In this document: positions 42,237 to 50,759 of the stretch, piece by piece
Layout: each line of letters begins with the position of its first letter
Position numbering within the stretch: the first letter of the stretch is position 1
Origin: Tenacibaculum holothuriorum
GTDB taxonomy: Bacteria > Bacteroidota > Bacteroidia > Flavobacteriales > Flavobacteriaceae
Length of the DNA: 64,000 bases
Assembly (NCBI RefSeq): GCF_002120225.1
Contig: NZ_LAPZ01000003.1
Coordinates: forward strand, 186,001 to 250,000
Reading direction: 5' to 3'
Translations under genes and position numbers: made by a program
The notes under the pieces: generated by a model
Databases searched by the model: none
What the model was told of the DNA's origin: nothing
What the model saw: the letters and a program-made list of their open reading frames with translations, nothing else

Positions 42237-42737
42237 TTAATAATTATCAAAATCAAAATCGTCTAAACGCTCAAAATCGTTGAATTCGTCTTTAAATTCA
42301 TCATCAAAATCGTTTAGTAATTTATCTGCTTTAAATTCTTTTTCTGGTGCTTCTTTAGGAATTTCTCCTACTGCTAAAATTGTCTTAGTTTCTAAAACTG
42401 ATTCGTTTCCTTGTTCGATAACCTCTACATAGAACGTCCACATATGAAAGAAATCGTATACATAAATCAACTTATCATTAACCTGTGGTAATGTTTCATT
42501 AAGAATACAAGTTGCCATTGATATCCCCTCTCCTGCTTCTGCCATGTTAAATAACGGAATTTCTTCTCCTTGATTCCATTCTTCATCCGTCATATAAAAA
42601 GATGCCATTTCTGCTCCATCAAACCCAAAAGACTTCGCTATATGTTGATGCAAACTTTCTAACGTTATAGCTTTATCAACAACTAATGTTCTAATTACAT
42701 CTTCTTGGGTATCTAAAATTACTCTTACCTTGTACAT
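42237..42737 (-). CDS. PRiA4 ORF-3-like protein (database name often IS1096 TnpR-like)
   Basis: 166 residues. An ORF3-type beta-rich domain (about 1-125; S-F-G-F-D-G-A-E-M-A-S-F-Y, Y-V-Y-D-F-F-H-M-W-T-F-Y) is followed by a very acidic, Phe-rich tail (D-F-D-D-E-F-K-D-E-F-N-D-F). The family is linked by name to plasmids and IS1096 but no transposon ends are seen; this is a resident gene. Promoter TATTTTTG on the minus strand at 42812-42819. Confidence 0.78.
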   Translation of the reverse strand: MYKVRVILDTQEDVIRTLVVDKAITLESLHQHIAKSFGFDGAEMASFYMTDEEWNQGEEIPLFNMAEAGEGISMATCILNETLPQVNDKLIYVYDFFHMWTFYVEVIEQGNESVLETKTILAVGEIPKEAPEKEFKADKLLNDFDDEFKDEFNDFERLDDFDFDNY

Positions 42738-42811
42738 TCTCTAATTTATTTCACATATTAAAACCTTTAATCTTCTCACTGTTTAAAAAGCTCTAGTAAG
42801 GTTTCCTACTG

Positions 42812-42829
42812 CAAAAATACGTATTTTTG
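42812..42829. promoter_or_regulatory. Palindromic back-to-back -7 elements
   Basis: CAAAAATACGTATTTTTG is an exact 18-base palindrome holding TATTTTTG on both strands, pointing outwards: minus toward the PRiA4-like gene, plus toward the thioesterase gene (ATG 42848). Neither has a clear -33 TTG. Confidence 0.6.
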
Positions 42830-42847
42830 AATGATAAAATTTATAAA

Positions 42848-43264
42848 ATGAATACTACCAAAATACTAGAAAAACTCAATAGTCTTAACAAAAACACTTT
42901 AATGGAAACCTTAGAAATTGAGTTTATTGAAGTTGGTAATGATTTTGTCACTGCAAAAATGCCTGTGAACTCAAGAGTACATCAACCATTCGGGTTATTA
43001 CATGGAGGAGCAACAGCAGCTTTAGCAGAAACGGTAGGTAGTTCAGCTTCAGCAGTTTTTGTTGATACCAATGTAAAAGTTGTAAAAGGAATTGAACTTA
43101 GTATAAATCATGTAAAAAGCAAAAAAGAAGGAACCGTATTTGCCACTGCTAAAGCTATTCATAAAGGACGAACAACACATTTATGGGAAGTTAGAATTGT
43201 TGATGAGGAGGAAAACTTAATTTCATTGTGTAAAATCACTAATATTGTTTTAGATAAGAAATAA
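42848..43264 (+). CDS. Hotdog thioesterase, PaaI/MenI-like (probable DHNA-CoA thioesterase)
   Basis: 138 residues from ATG 42848. A TTG at 42827 is rejected as it lies in the -7 box. Signature Q-P-F-G-L-L-H-G-G-A-T-A-A-L-A-E-T-V-G with the catalytic glutamate in A-E-T, and G-I-E-L-S-I-N-H. The YdiI/MenI branch hydrolyses 1,4-dihydroxy-2-naphthoyl-CoA in menaquinone synthesis; the isochorismate synthase gene two positions on supports that role, although PaaI-type substrates are not excluded. Confidence 0.82.
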   Translation: MNTTKILEKLNSLNKNTLMETLEIEFIEVGNDFVTAKMPVNSRVHQPFGLLHGGATAALAETVGSSASAVFVDTNVKVVKGIELSINHVKSKKEGTVFATAKAIHKGRTTHLWEVRIVDEEENLISLCKITNIVLDKK

Positions 43265-43283
43265 CTATTTCTACTGATTATCT

Positions 43284-44135
43284 ATGAAGCTACTCAAGAA
43301 AATCTTTAAAGTGACACTTCTCATATTCGGAATTGTTTTTTTAATTCTCTATGGCTTGTTCTGGTATTATACAACTCCAAAATCAGATGCTGATATATTA
43401 AAAGCCTATTCAAAAAGCTTCATAAAACCTACAATAAGCAAGGAACAATTCAACGATTTCGAGTATAGAAAAGTAACTATTATAAAAGACACTACGCTTC
43501 CTTATTTAGTTTTTGTTCACGGAACTATTGGTTCTGTAAATGACTTTAATCGTTACCTTTCTGATAGTTTGCTTCAAAAAAAGTTCAATTTTATAGCTTA
43601 TGATAGAATTGGTTACAACTTTAACGATAAAAACAACGTACAAGAAAGCATAGCTTTTGAAAGAGAAATGCTGAAAGATATTATTAAAAACTTACCTCCT
43701 GAAAAGACTATTTTAGTTGGCTATTCTTATGGCGGACCAATAGTACTTTCTATAAAAAACAAAGTACATAAAACGATATTATTAGCACCAGCAGCTTACA
43801 GTAAAGTTGAACCAATACCTTGGATGGTAAATCTATATAAATTTCCTTTTACACGTTGGTTAATTCCACCTGTATGGAAACAAGCATCGAAAGAAAAACT
43901 TTCACATCAAGAGGATTTAGAAAACTTTGAAAACGAGTGGAATACAACTCCAAACAATGTAATAAGTATTCATGGGACTAAAGATTGGATTGTTCCTATT
44001 TCAAATTCGATATTTTTGCAATCTCAATTTTCTTCAGAAAAATTTAAGCTAATAAAAATTGATGACGCTGGTCATGATTTAATTTGGAGCAATTTTGATG
44101 AAATTAAAAAACTCTTAATACAAAACGCGGATTGA
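43284..44135 (+). CDS. Membrane-anchored alpha/beta hydrolase
   Basis: 283 residues. N-terminal transmembrane helix (about 8-29), then an alpha/beta fold with H-G in V-F-V-H-G-T-I-G (76-83), nucleophile S148 in V-G-Y-S-Y-G-G, acid D234 in G-T-K-D-W-I-V-P and H264 in A-G-H-D. A complete triad. It lies between the thioesterase and isochorismate synthase genes; MenH is also an alpha/beta hydrolase but is soluble, so the anchor speaks against it. Substrate unknown. Confidence 0.82.
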   Translation: MKLLKKIFKVTLLIFGIVFLILYGLFWYYTTPKSDADILKAYSKSFIKPTISKEQFNDFEYRKVTIIKDTTLPYLVFVHGTIGSVNDFNRYLSDSLLQKKFNFIAYDRIGYNFNDKNNVQESIAFEREMLKDIIKNLPPEKTILVGYSYGGPIVLSIKNKVHKTILLAPAAYSKVEPIPWMVNLYKFPFTRWLIPPVWKQASKEKLSHQEDLENFENEWNTTPNNVISIHGTKDWIVPISNSIFLQSQFSSEKFKLIKIDDAGHDLIWSNFDEIKKLLIQNAD

Positions 44136-45172
44136 AGATTTTTAACAACATAAAAGAATGGCAAAAAACGAACAAACCTTTTGTTGCATATAAAAAGCCA
44201 AACTCTACTATCATACAATCGTATTTTCAAAATGATGACGGAGTGAATACTTCAGATAATTTTGAAGAATCTGGTTTTATTTTCGCACCGTTTGACAGTA
44301 ATGAATCTTCAATAATTTTCTCTAATAATAACTCTATTTATTTAGAAGAAAGCTTCAAGCATTCAGATTTTGAATTTGATGCTACTCCTCTATATTTTAA
44401 CACAAATGAGTCTTCTAAACAAGAGCACTTAGAATTAGTTTCTGATGGTATTAAAGCTATTAAAAAAGGAGATTTTAAAAAGGTGGTCCTTTCAAGAAAA
44501 GAAACCATAGATCTTTCAGAGATAAACATAATTGAAATTTTTCAAAGACTAATATATCTCTACTCCACTGCCATGGTTTATGTGTGGCATCACCCTAAAA
44601 TAGGCACTTGGATGGGAGCTACTCCAGAAACTTTACTTCAAGTAAATAATGATAATTTTTCAACAATGTCTTTGGCTGGAACTCAATTATATAAAGGGAC
44701 TGTTGATGTTGATTGGAAATCAAAAGAGATTGAAGAACAGCAATTTGTTACTGATTATATTTTAGAAAAGTTATTACCTCATACTACTAAAATTATCAGC
44801 TCTGAGTTGAGAACTATTAAAGCTGGTAATTTGCTTCATTTACAAACTAAAATTGAAGGAATTCATAAAGGAAATATCAAAAAATTAATTAACAGTTTAC
44901 ATCCAACTCCCGCAGTGTGTGGCTTGCCAAAAGAGATTTCAAAGGATTTTATTACAAAAAACGAAAATTATCACCGTAAATTTTATACGGGTTTTCTTGG
45001 TGAATTAAACGTTAATAAAACAACAAACCTATTTGTTAATTTACGTTGTATGGAAATCCATAAAAATTCTGCTAACTTATTTATTGGAGGAGGTATTACA
45101 ATAGATAGCATTCCTGAAAAAGAGTGGCAAGAAACAGTTAGTAAGACTTCAACTATGAAAAAAGTTTTATAG
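44132..45172 (+). CDS. menF: Isochorismate synthase / chorismate-binding enzyme
   Basis: 346 residues, start TTG 44132, overlapping the previous stop by four bases. C-terminal chorismate-binding domain with K-K-V-V-L-S-R-K, G-A-T-P-E-T-L-L, M-A/S-L-A-G-T, H-P-T-P-A-V-C-G-L-P and F-Y-T-G-F-L-G. The set matches MenF/EntC enzymes that turn chorismate into isochorismate for menaquinone, the main quinone of this phylum. A terminator follows. Confidence 0.9.
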   Translation: MKIFNNIKEWQKTNKPFVAYKKPNSTIIQSYFQNDDGVNTSDNFEESGFIFAPFDSNESSIIFSNNNSIYLEESFKHSDFEFDATPLYFNTNESSKQEHLELVSDGIKAIKKGDFKKVVLSRKETIDLSEINIIEIFQRLIYLYSTAMVYVWHHPKIGTWMGATPETLLQVNNDNFSTMSLAGTQLYKGTVDVDWKSKEIEEQQFVTDYILEKLLPHTTKIISSELRTIKAGNLLHLQTKIEGIHKGNIKKLINSLHPTPAVCGLPKEISKDFITKNENYHRKFYTGFLGELNVNKTTNLFVNLRCMEIHKNSANLFIGGGITIDSIPEKEWQETVSKTSTMKKVL

Positions 45173-45210
45173 AGAGCATTCCTCTTACAACAACAAAACA
45201 TCTATAAAGT

Positions 45211-45247
45211 AAAAAACCACTAACTTAAAATAAGTCAGTGGTTTTTT
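45211..45247 (+). terminator. Terminator after menF
   Basis: AAAAAACCACT and AGTGGTTTTTT pair with a partly paired middle part (ACTTA/TAAGT). Confidence 0.85.
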
Positions 45248-45336
45248 GGTTGTGTAAATTGAATTTGAATTGAAATCGTGTTTATCAAGCAATAATATTC
45301 GTTTATTGCTCAAAGTTTAGATCGTAAAAACGTATC

Positions 45337-45693
45337 TTAAATATCTTCAAAAGAAACATCTGTAAAGCTATCGGTAGTAACTCCAGCAACTGCTTCTTCT
45401 TTTTTGTAGTCTTTTTGATGGCGCTCACTTATTACTTCAGCTCCTTTTTCGTTTACAATAAACTCGGTAGCTTTATTAAGCATCTCTTTAAAGTCAGCAA
45501 AATCTTCTTTGTATAAATAAATTTTATGCTTTTGATAGTGGAAAGATCCATCATCGTGCGTAAATTTCTTACTTTCTGTAACTGTTAAATAGTAATCGTC
45601 AGCTTTGGTTGATCTAACATCAAAAAAATAGGTTCTTCTTCCAGCTCTTAAAACTTGTGAAAAAATTTCTTCTTGCTCTACTCTCTCGCTCAT
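45337..45693 (-). CDS. DUF3276 / PUR-alpha-like nucleic-acid-binding protein
   Basis: 118 residues. The PUR-type repeat covers about 8-85 (I-F-S-Q-V-L-R-A-G-R-R-T-Y-F-F-D-V-R and D-Y-Y-L-T-V-T-E-S-K), followed by a flexible acidic tail. Bacterial PUR proteins bind single-stranded DNA or RNA; the role here is unknown. It has a near-ideal promoter and is a single gene. Confidence 0.85.
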   Translation of the reverse strand: MSERVEQEEIFSQVLRAGRRTYFFDVRSTKADDYYLTVTESKKFTHDDGSFHYQKHKIYLYKEDFADFKEMLNKATEFIVNEKGAEVISERHQKDYKKEEAVAGVTTDSFTDVSFEDI

Positions 45694-45737
45694 AATTCTT
45701 ACTTTAAATACTAGTTGGTTGTTTAATATTTACTCAA

Positions 45738-45766
45738 CAAATCTAACAAAATATTTTTCTTGGCAA
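45738..45766 (-). promoter_or_regulatory. Promoter of the DUF3276 gene
   Basis: On the minus strand TTG (45766-45764), 18-base spacer, TAGATTTG (45745-45738). Leader of about 40 bases before ATG 45693. Confidence 0.72.
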
Positions 45767-45775
45767 TAAAATTTG

Positions 45776-47530
45776 CTAAATTTCTTTTTCTAAAAGCTGC
45801 TGTTCGTACAATTCTTTATAAAAACCTTTTTCTTTTATTAACTGATTATGAACCCCTTGCTGAATTATTTTTCCTTCATCTAAAACAATAATTTTATCGG
45901 CATTTTTAGCAGAGGAAACTCTATGACTAATTATAAACGTAGTTTTATCTTTTGAAACTCGCTCTAAATTCGACAAGATTTTCTCTTCAGTTTCTGTATC
46001 TACTGCCGACAGACAGTCATCGAAAATTAAAATTTTAGGATCTTTAATAATTGCTCTAGCAATAGATGTACGTTGTTTTTGACCTCCAGATAATGTGACG
46101 CCTCTTTCTCCCAAAACAGTATCGTAACCATCTTTAAAATCAATTATATTATCATGAATAACAGCATTTTTAGCAGCTTCTATTATTTCTTCTTTGGTTG
46201 CATTCTCTTTTCCGAATTTTATATTGTTTTCTATAGTATCTGAAAACAAAAATGGGTCTTGAGGTACAAAACCAATTTGGTCTCTTACACTGTATAAATT
46301 ACTTTCTTTTATTGGTGTATTATCAATAAGAACAGTTCCTTTTGTAGTATCATATAATCGAGCAACTAAATTAATAATAGAAGATTTTCCACTACCTGTT
46401 TTTCCTAAAATTGCTAACGTCTCTCCTTGTTTAACAGAAAAACTAATGTCTTTTAATGCTGTTATATTAGTATCATCATAAGTTAAACTCACATTCTCAA
46501 ATACAATGTTTCCACCAATTTCAGAAGGCTCTTCCACTCCATTTGTAATTTCTGGCTCTACTTTTAAGAACTCGTTAATTCTTTGTTGAGAGGCTTCTGC
46601 TTGTTGAATCATAGATGTTACCCAACCAACCACAGCAACTGGCCAAGTTAAAATATTAACATACATTACAAATGCTGCAATTGCACCAATTTGAATCTCT
46701 CCTGCTATAAATTGCATTCCTCCTACGTATAAAACAATAACATTACTTATACCAATAAGTAGAATCATTAATGGAAAAAATAACGCTTGTACTTTGTATA
46801 AATCTATATTCTTGTCTTTGCTTTCATTAGCTACTTTATCAAAACTTTCGATTACCTCATTCTCTATAGCATAAGACTTTACTACATTTATACCTGAAAA
46901 AAACTCTTGATTAAACGTTGTTAACTTCGATAAATACTGCTGAACAATAACACTCTTTTTATTAATCTGCTTGCTCAACACAAAAATTGAAACCGATAAT
47001 ATTGGAAAAGGTATTAACGTATATAAAGTTAACTTTGGAGATATGTTATACATTTGAGTAAACCCGATGATAAACGATATCAACATGTTCAAAGAATACA
47101 TTATTGACGGACCAACATACATTCTTACTTTAGACACATCTTCGCTAATACGATTCATTAAATCCCCCGTTCTATTCTTTTTGTAAAAATTAATTGAAAG
47201 ACGTTGGTATTGCTGATAAATTTCATTCTTTAAATCGAATTCAATCTTTCGAGACATCACTATTATTGTTTGCCTCATTAAAAAGGTAAAGAAACCTCCG
47301 AGAAGTGTAACTCCAATTATTAATAATATATTCTGAAGTAAGATAGATTTTACCTCAGACAACTCAGCTATTTTACCTGTTTGATAGTCTTCAACCACAT
47401 TGAGCGAGTTACCTACAAAATCAGGAATTTTTAAAGTTAAAATCTTAGACAACACTGTTATTAAGACGCCTAATAACAACCTCCATTTATATTTTACAAA
47501 GAATTTATTTAAGTATTGTAAAGCTTTCAA
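45776..47530 (-). CDS. ABC exporter (MsbA-like, fused membrane and ATPase domains)
   Basis: 584 residues, start TTG 47530, no nearby ATG. Six transmembrane helices (about 18-300), then an ATPase with Walker A L-G-K-T-G-S-G-K-S-S, signature L-S-G-G-Q-K-Q-R, Walker B I-L-I-F-D-D and H-loop I-I-S-H-R. It works as a dimer; substrate could be lipid or drug. The Walker B catalytic residue is Asp (D-D-C-L-S) instead of the usual Glu, which can mark a weak or asymmetric ATPase. Confidence 0.88.
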   Translation of the reverse strand: MKALQYLNKFFVKYKWRLLLGVLITVLSKILTLKIPDFVGNSLNVVEDYQTGKIAELSEVKSILLQNILLIIGVTLLGGFFTFLMRQTIIVMSRKIEFDLKNEIYQQYQRLSINFYKKNRTGDLMNRISEDVSKVRMYVGPSIMYSLNMLISFIIGFTQMYNISPKLTLYTLIPFPILSVSIFVLSKQINKKSVIVQQYLSKLTTFNQEFFSGINVVKSYAIENEVIESFDKVANESKDKNIDLYKVQALFFPLMILLIGISNVIVLYVGGMQFIAGEIQIGAIAAFVMYVNILTWPVAVVGWVTSMIQQAEASQQRINEFLKVEPEITNGVEEPSEIGGNIVFENVSLTYDDTNITALKDISFSVKQGETLAILGKTGSGKSSIINLVARLYDTTKGTVLIDNTPIKESNLYSVRDQIGFVPQDPFLFSDTIENNIKFGKENATKEEIIEAAKNAVIHDNIIDFKDGYDTVLGERGVTLSGGQKQRTSIARAIIKDPKILIFDDCLSAVDTETEEKILSNLERVSKDKTTFIISHRVSSAKNADKIIVLDEGKIIQQGVHNQLIKEKGFYKELYEQQLLEKEI

Positions 47531-47598
47531 ATGCTATATTATATTTATCGTAATTATACTTTATTTTATTAAAAAAAACATAATTCAAGCTTGTTTTT

Positions 47599-47629
47599 TT
47601 GATTATGTTTTAGCAATTTCTTACTTTTG
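47599..47629 (+). promoter_or_regulatory. Promoter of the leucine-type dehydrogenase gene
   Basis: TTG 47599-47601, 20-base spacer, TACTTTTG 47622-47629. Leader about 48 bases. Confidence 0.72.
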
Positions 47630-47682
47630 CCCTGCAATTTTTGAGATTATGCAAATAACCTCAAATTAAAAAACAACTAAAA

Positions 47683-48783
47683 ATGACATCAGAAATCATT
47701 GATACTAAAGACCTTAAGAACGACCCAGTATTTGGTCAATTATCTTTTGACAATCACGAACAAATCGTTTTTTGTAACGACGAAGATACAGGTTTAAAAG
47801 CAATTATTGGTATTCATAATACAACTTTAGGACCTGCTTTAGGAGGTACTAGAATGTGGCAATATAAAAGTGAATGGGAAGCGTTAAACGACGTGTTACG
47901 TTTATCTCGTGGTATGACCTATAAATCAGCAATTACTGGTTTAAACTTAGGTGGTGGTAAAGCTGTTATTATTGGAGACGCTAAAACTCAAAAGAACGAT
48001 GCTTTAATGCGTAAGTTTGGAGAGTATGTTAACTCTTTAAGCGGAAAATATATTACTGCAGAAGACGTTGGTATGGAAACTCGCGACATGGATATTATCC
48101 GTGAAGTAACTCCTCACGTTACTGGAGTTTCTGAAGCTATTGGAGGTTCTGGAAATCCTTCTCCTGTAACTGCTTATGGTGTTTACATGGGAATGAAAGC
48201 TGCTTCTAAATATAAATTCGGAACTGAAAAATTAGAAGGTAAAAAAGTACTTGTACAAGGTGTTGGACACGTAGGAGAAACTTTAGTAAAACACATTACT
48301 GAAGAAGGAGCACAAGTAATTTTAAACGATATTAACGAAGCTCGTTTAGAAGAGTTAAGTAAAAAATACGGTGCTAATGTAGTATTAGGTAATGATATCT
48401 TTGGTTTAGATATCGATATCTACGCTCCATGTGCTTTAGGTGCTACTGTTAATGACGAAAGCATTTCTCAATTAAAAGCTAAAGTAATTGCTGGTGCTGC
48501 TAACAACCAATTAGCTAATGAATTAAAGCATGGTAAAATGCTACAAGAAAAAGGAATTGCTTACGCTCCTGACTTCTTAATTAACGCTGGTGGAATTATT
48601 AATGTTTACGCAGAAGTTGTTGGTTACGACAAGGCTGAAAGCTTAAAAAGAACTGAAAACATCTACAATACTACATTAGAAATTTTCGAAATGGCAGAGA
48701 AGGAAAACATTACTACTCACCAAGCTGCATTTAACATTGCACAAGCTAGAATTGATGCTCGTAAAAAAGAGCAAAATAGCTAG
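47683..48783 (+). CDS. Glu/Leu/Phe/Val dehydrogenase family enzyme
   Basis: 366 residues. Catalytic K93 in L-G-G-G-K-A-V-I, N-terminal L-G-P-A-L-G-G-T-R-M, and an NAD fold with Q-G-V-G-H-V-G-E. The length and these motifs point to leucine/valine dehydrogenase, which interconverts branched amino acids and 2-oxoacids for branched-chain fatty acid precursors. The same order (this gene, nusB, DUF1573, yajC) recurs in flavobacteria as far as remembered. Confidence 0.9.
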   Translation: MTSEIIDTKDLKNDPVFGQLSFDNHEQIVFCNDEDTGLKAIIGIHNTTLGPALGGTRMWQYKSEWEALNDVLRLSRGMTYKSAITGLNLGGGKAVIIGDAKTQKNDALMRKFGEYVNSLSGKYITAEDVGMETRDMDIIREVTPHVTGVSEAIGGSGNPSPVTAYGVYMGMKAASKYKFGTEKLEGKKVLVQGVGHVGETLVKHITEEGAQVILNDINEARLEELSKKYGANVVLGNDIFGLDIDIYAPCALGATVNDESISQLKAKVIAGAANNQLANELKHGKMLQEKGIAYAPDFLINAGGIINVYAEVVGYDKAESLKRTENIYNTTLEIFEMAEKENITTHQAAFNIAQARIDARKKEQNS

Positions 48784-48802
48784 AAAAAAAATAAAAAAGT
48801 TT

Positions 48803-48810
48803 TACTTTTG
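48803..48810 (+). promoter_or_regulatory. nusB: Putative -7 element of nusB
   Basis: TACTTTTG, identical to the element of the previous gene. No -33 TTG found. The leader would be about 92 bases, long for this window. Confidence 0.5.
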
Positions 48811-48908
48811 CAGAGCGTTAGAAATTATTCTATCGCTCTTTTTCTTTAAAGAGAAAAACGTTAACAAAAACAAATATTACCCAATAAGGTATTTTCAAGT
48901 TCTTTATA

Positions 48909-49847
48909 ATGATTAATAGAAGACACATTCGAGTTAAAGTAATGCAATCTATCTACGCTATGCAACACTCAAACAATAGCGATTTAGTAAAAGAAGAAAA
49001 ATTCTTAAAGCATAGTATTCAAAAAATGTACGATTTGTACGTTACCAACCTTCAATTAATTATTGAAGTGCAAAAATTAGCTCAAAAGAAACTCGAGTTA
49101 TCTAAAAAGAAAATACTTGCTACGAAAGAAGATTTAAATCCTAACACAAAATTCATCAATAACCGTTTAATTAGTATACTTGCTCAAAGTGTAAGTTTAG
49201 AAGGTTATGTAGAATTAAACAAACTTAACTTTTGGGAGTTAGATGATGAATATATTAAAATACTTTGGGATGAATTACAAAAAAGTGATTTGTATCAAAG
49301 ATATATGAACACTGTTGAAGATTCATATAACGTAGACAGAAGTTTTGTTATTGATTTCTTCAAAGAAATTGTAGCTCCGAATGAAAAGTTATCTGAATAC
49401 TTTGAAGATAAAATGATTTCATGGTCAGATGATATTCCTTTTGTAAATACTTGGATTGTTAAATCTTTAAATAAACAAAAGCCTACGAATCCATTTATCC
49501 TAGGAAGTTTATATAAAGATAATGATGATAAAGAATTTGTTTCTAACTTATTCAACAAAACAATGCTTCATCAACATAAATATGAAGAAGATATTGAAAG
49601 TAAAACTCCAAACTGGGAAGCAGATCGTATTGCCGATATCGATATGATATTAATAAAAATGGGAATTACTGAATTCTTACATTTCTCTTCTATTCCTACA
49701 AGAGTTACTATTAATGAGTACATTGAATTAGCTAAAGATTACTCAACAAAAAATAGCGGTCAATTCATCAATGGAGTTTTAGATAAACTATCAAAAGAAT
49801 ATAATTCTTCTAAAAGAATGGTTAAAATTGGTAGAGGATTATTATAA
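48909..49847 (+). CDS. nusB: Transcription antitermination factor NusB (long form)
   Basis: 312 residues, twice the 140 of E. coli. The N-terminus R-R-H-I-R-V-K-V-M-Q-S-I-Y-A is a NusB start, and the canonical fold ends with W-E-A-D-R-I-A-D-I-D-M-I-L and N-E-Y-I-E-L-A-K-D-Y-S in the C-terminal half; the middle holds an inserted helical domain (about 50-200) usual in Bacteroidota. NusB with NusE binds boxA RNA in rRNA transcripts. Confidence 0.9.
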   Translation: MINRRHIRVKVMQSIYAMQHSNNSDLVKEEKFLKHSIQKMYDLYVTNLQLIIEVQKLAQKKLELSKKKILATKEDLNPNTKFINNRLISILAQSVSLEGYVELNKLNFWELDDEYIKILWDELQKSDLYQRYMNTVEDSYNVDRSFVIDFFKEIVAPNEKLSEYFEDKMISWSDDIPFVNTWIVKSLNKQKPTNPFILGSLYKDNDDKEFVSNLFNKTMLHQHKYEEDIESKTPNWEADRIADIDMILIKMGITEFLHFSSIPTRVTINEYIELAKDYSTKNSGQFINGVLDKLSKEYNSSKRMVKIGRGLL

Positions 49848-49882
49848 ATTATTATTTTTACCAACCTTTTAAATTTAATACA

Positions 49883-50356
49883 ATGAAAAAATTAGTTATA
49901 GCATTAGCATTTTTAGTAGCTGCAACAGCTTTAATTTCTTGTGGTAAAGGTAACGCTGCCTCAAAAATTAAAAGCGAGAACTTAGAAAATGCAGTAAAAA
50001 GAGATAACGATATTAGCAAAGGAGCTCCTGTTGTAAAATTCGATAGAGAAGTACATGACTTTGGTACTGTCCCAGAAGGTGAATTAGTTGAAACTACTTT
50101 TACAGTTACAAACACTGGTAATTCTAACTTAGTAATCACAAATGCGCAAGCTACCTGTGGTTGTACAGTTCCTGTTTGGCCAAAAGAACCAATTGCACCA
50201 GGTAAAACTGGAGAAATTAAAGTTTCTTTTAACACCGCTGGTAAACCAAACAAACAATCTAAATCTGTTACTTTATACACAAACACAGCAACTGGAAGAG
50301 AAGTTGTTAAAATTTCTGGTATGGTAACTCCTAAAGCTAAAAAACCAAACGCATAA
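49883..50356 (+). CDS. DUF1573 domain lipoprotein
   Basis: 157 residues. Lipobox with C20 in A-L-I-S-C-G-K, linker, then a DUF1573 Ig-like (ASPM/MSP-type) domain (about 52-157; D-F-G-T-V-P-E-G, N-T-G-N-S-N-L-V-I, C-G-C-T-V-P-x-W-P). The C-G-C motif is family typical. Exported to the periplasmic face. The next gene yajC starts one base inside its stop codon. Confidence 0.9.
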   Translation: MKKLVIALAFLVAATALISCGKGNAASKIKSENLENAVKRDNDISKGAPVVKFDREVHDFGTVPEGELVETTFTVTNTGNSNLVITNAQATCGCTVPVWPKEPIAPGKTGEIKVSFNTAGKPNKQSKSVTLYTNTATGREVVKISGMVTPKAKKPNA

Positions 50357-50667
50357 TGTTCGAATCAATTTTCTTACAAGCAGACTCTAGCACTTTAATG
50401 AACATGGTTCCTTTTATTGCTATGTTAGGTGTTTTTTATTTTTTAATTATTCGTCCGCAGATGAATCGTCAAAAAAAGGAAAAGCAATTTCAAACCAACA
50501 TTAAAAAAGGAGCAAAAGTTGTTACATCAAGTGGAATTCATGGTAAAATTGTAGAAATGAACGATAACGACAATACTGTTGTTATTGAAACTGGAGCTGG
50601 AAAAATAAAATTTGAATGCTCAGCAATTTCAATGGAATTAAGTAAAAAGTATCTTACCGAAAAATAA
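50356..50667 (+). CDS. yajC: Preprotein translocase subunit YajC
   Basis: 103 residues; one transmembrane helix (about 15-32) with F-Y-F-L-I-I-R-P-Q, then Q-K-K-x-K-Q-F and K-K-G-A-K-V-V-T-S-S-G-I-H-G-K-I. Auxiliary part of the SecDF-YajC complex. Its ATG overlaps the DUF1573 stop (TAATG), so translation is coupled. Confidence 0.94.
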   Translation: MFESIFLQADSSTLMNMVPFIAMLGVFYFLIIRPQMNRQKKEKQFQTNIKKGAKVVTSSGIHGKIVEMNDNDNTVVIETGAGKIKFECSAISMELSKKYLTEK

Positions 50668-50686
50668 GATATTACTAAAAGATATA

Positions 50687-50722
50687 AAGTGAGCTTTTTT
50701 AGCTCACTTTTTTTTTGGTAGA
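50687..50722 (+). terminator. Terminator after yajC
   Basis: AAAGTGAGCT and AGCTCACTTT pair around TTTTT and are followed by TTTTTTTT. Confidence 0.88.
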
Positions 50723-50759
50723 TTGCATTAAAATGTAAAACACTCAATTTACAATTATA

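Noticed and set aside
42237-42737. IS1096 TnpR-like name as evidence for a mobile element
   Set aside because: No terminal repeats, transposase or target duplications are near; the gene lies in a stable-looking unit with tsaC.
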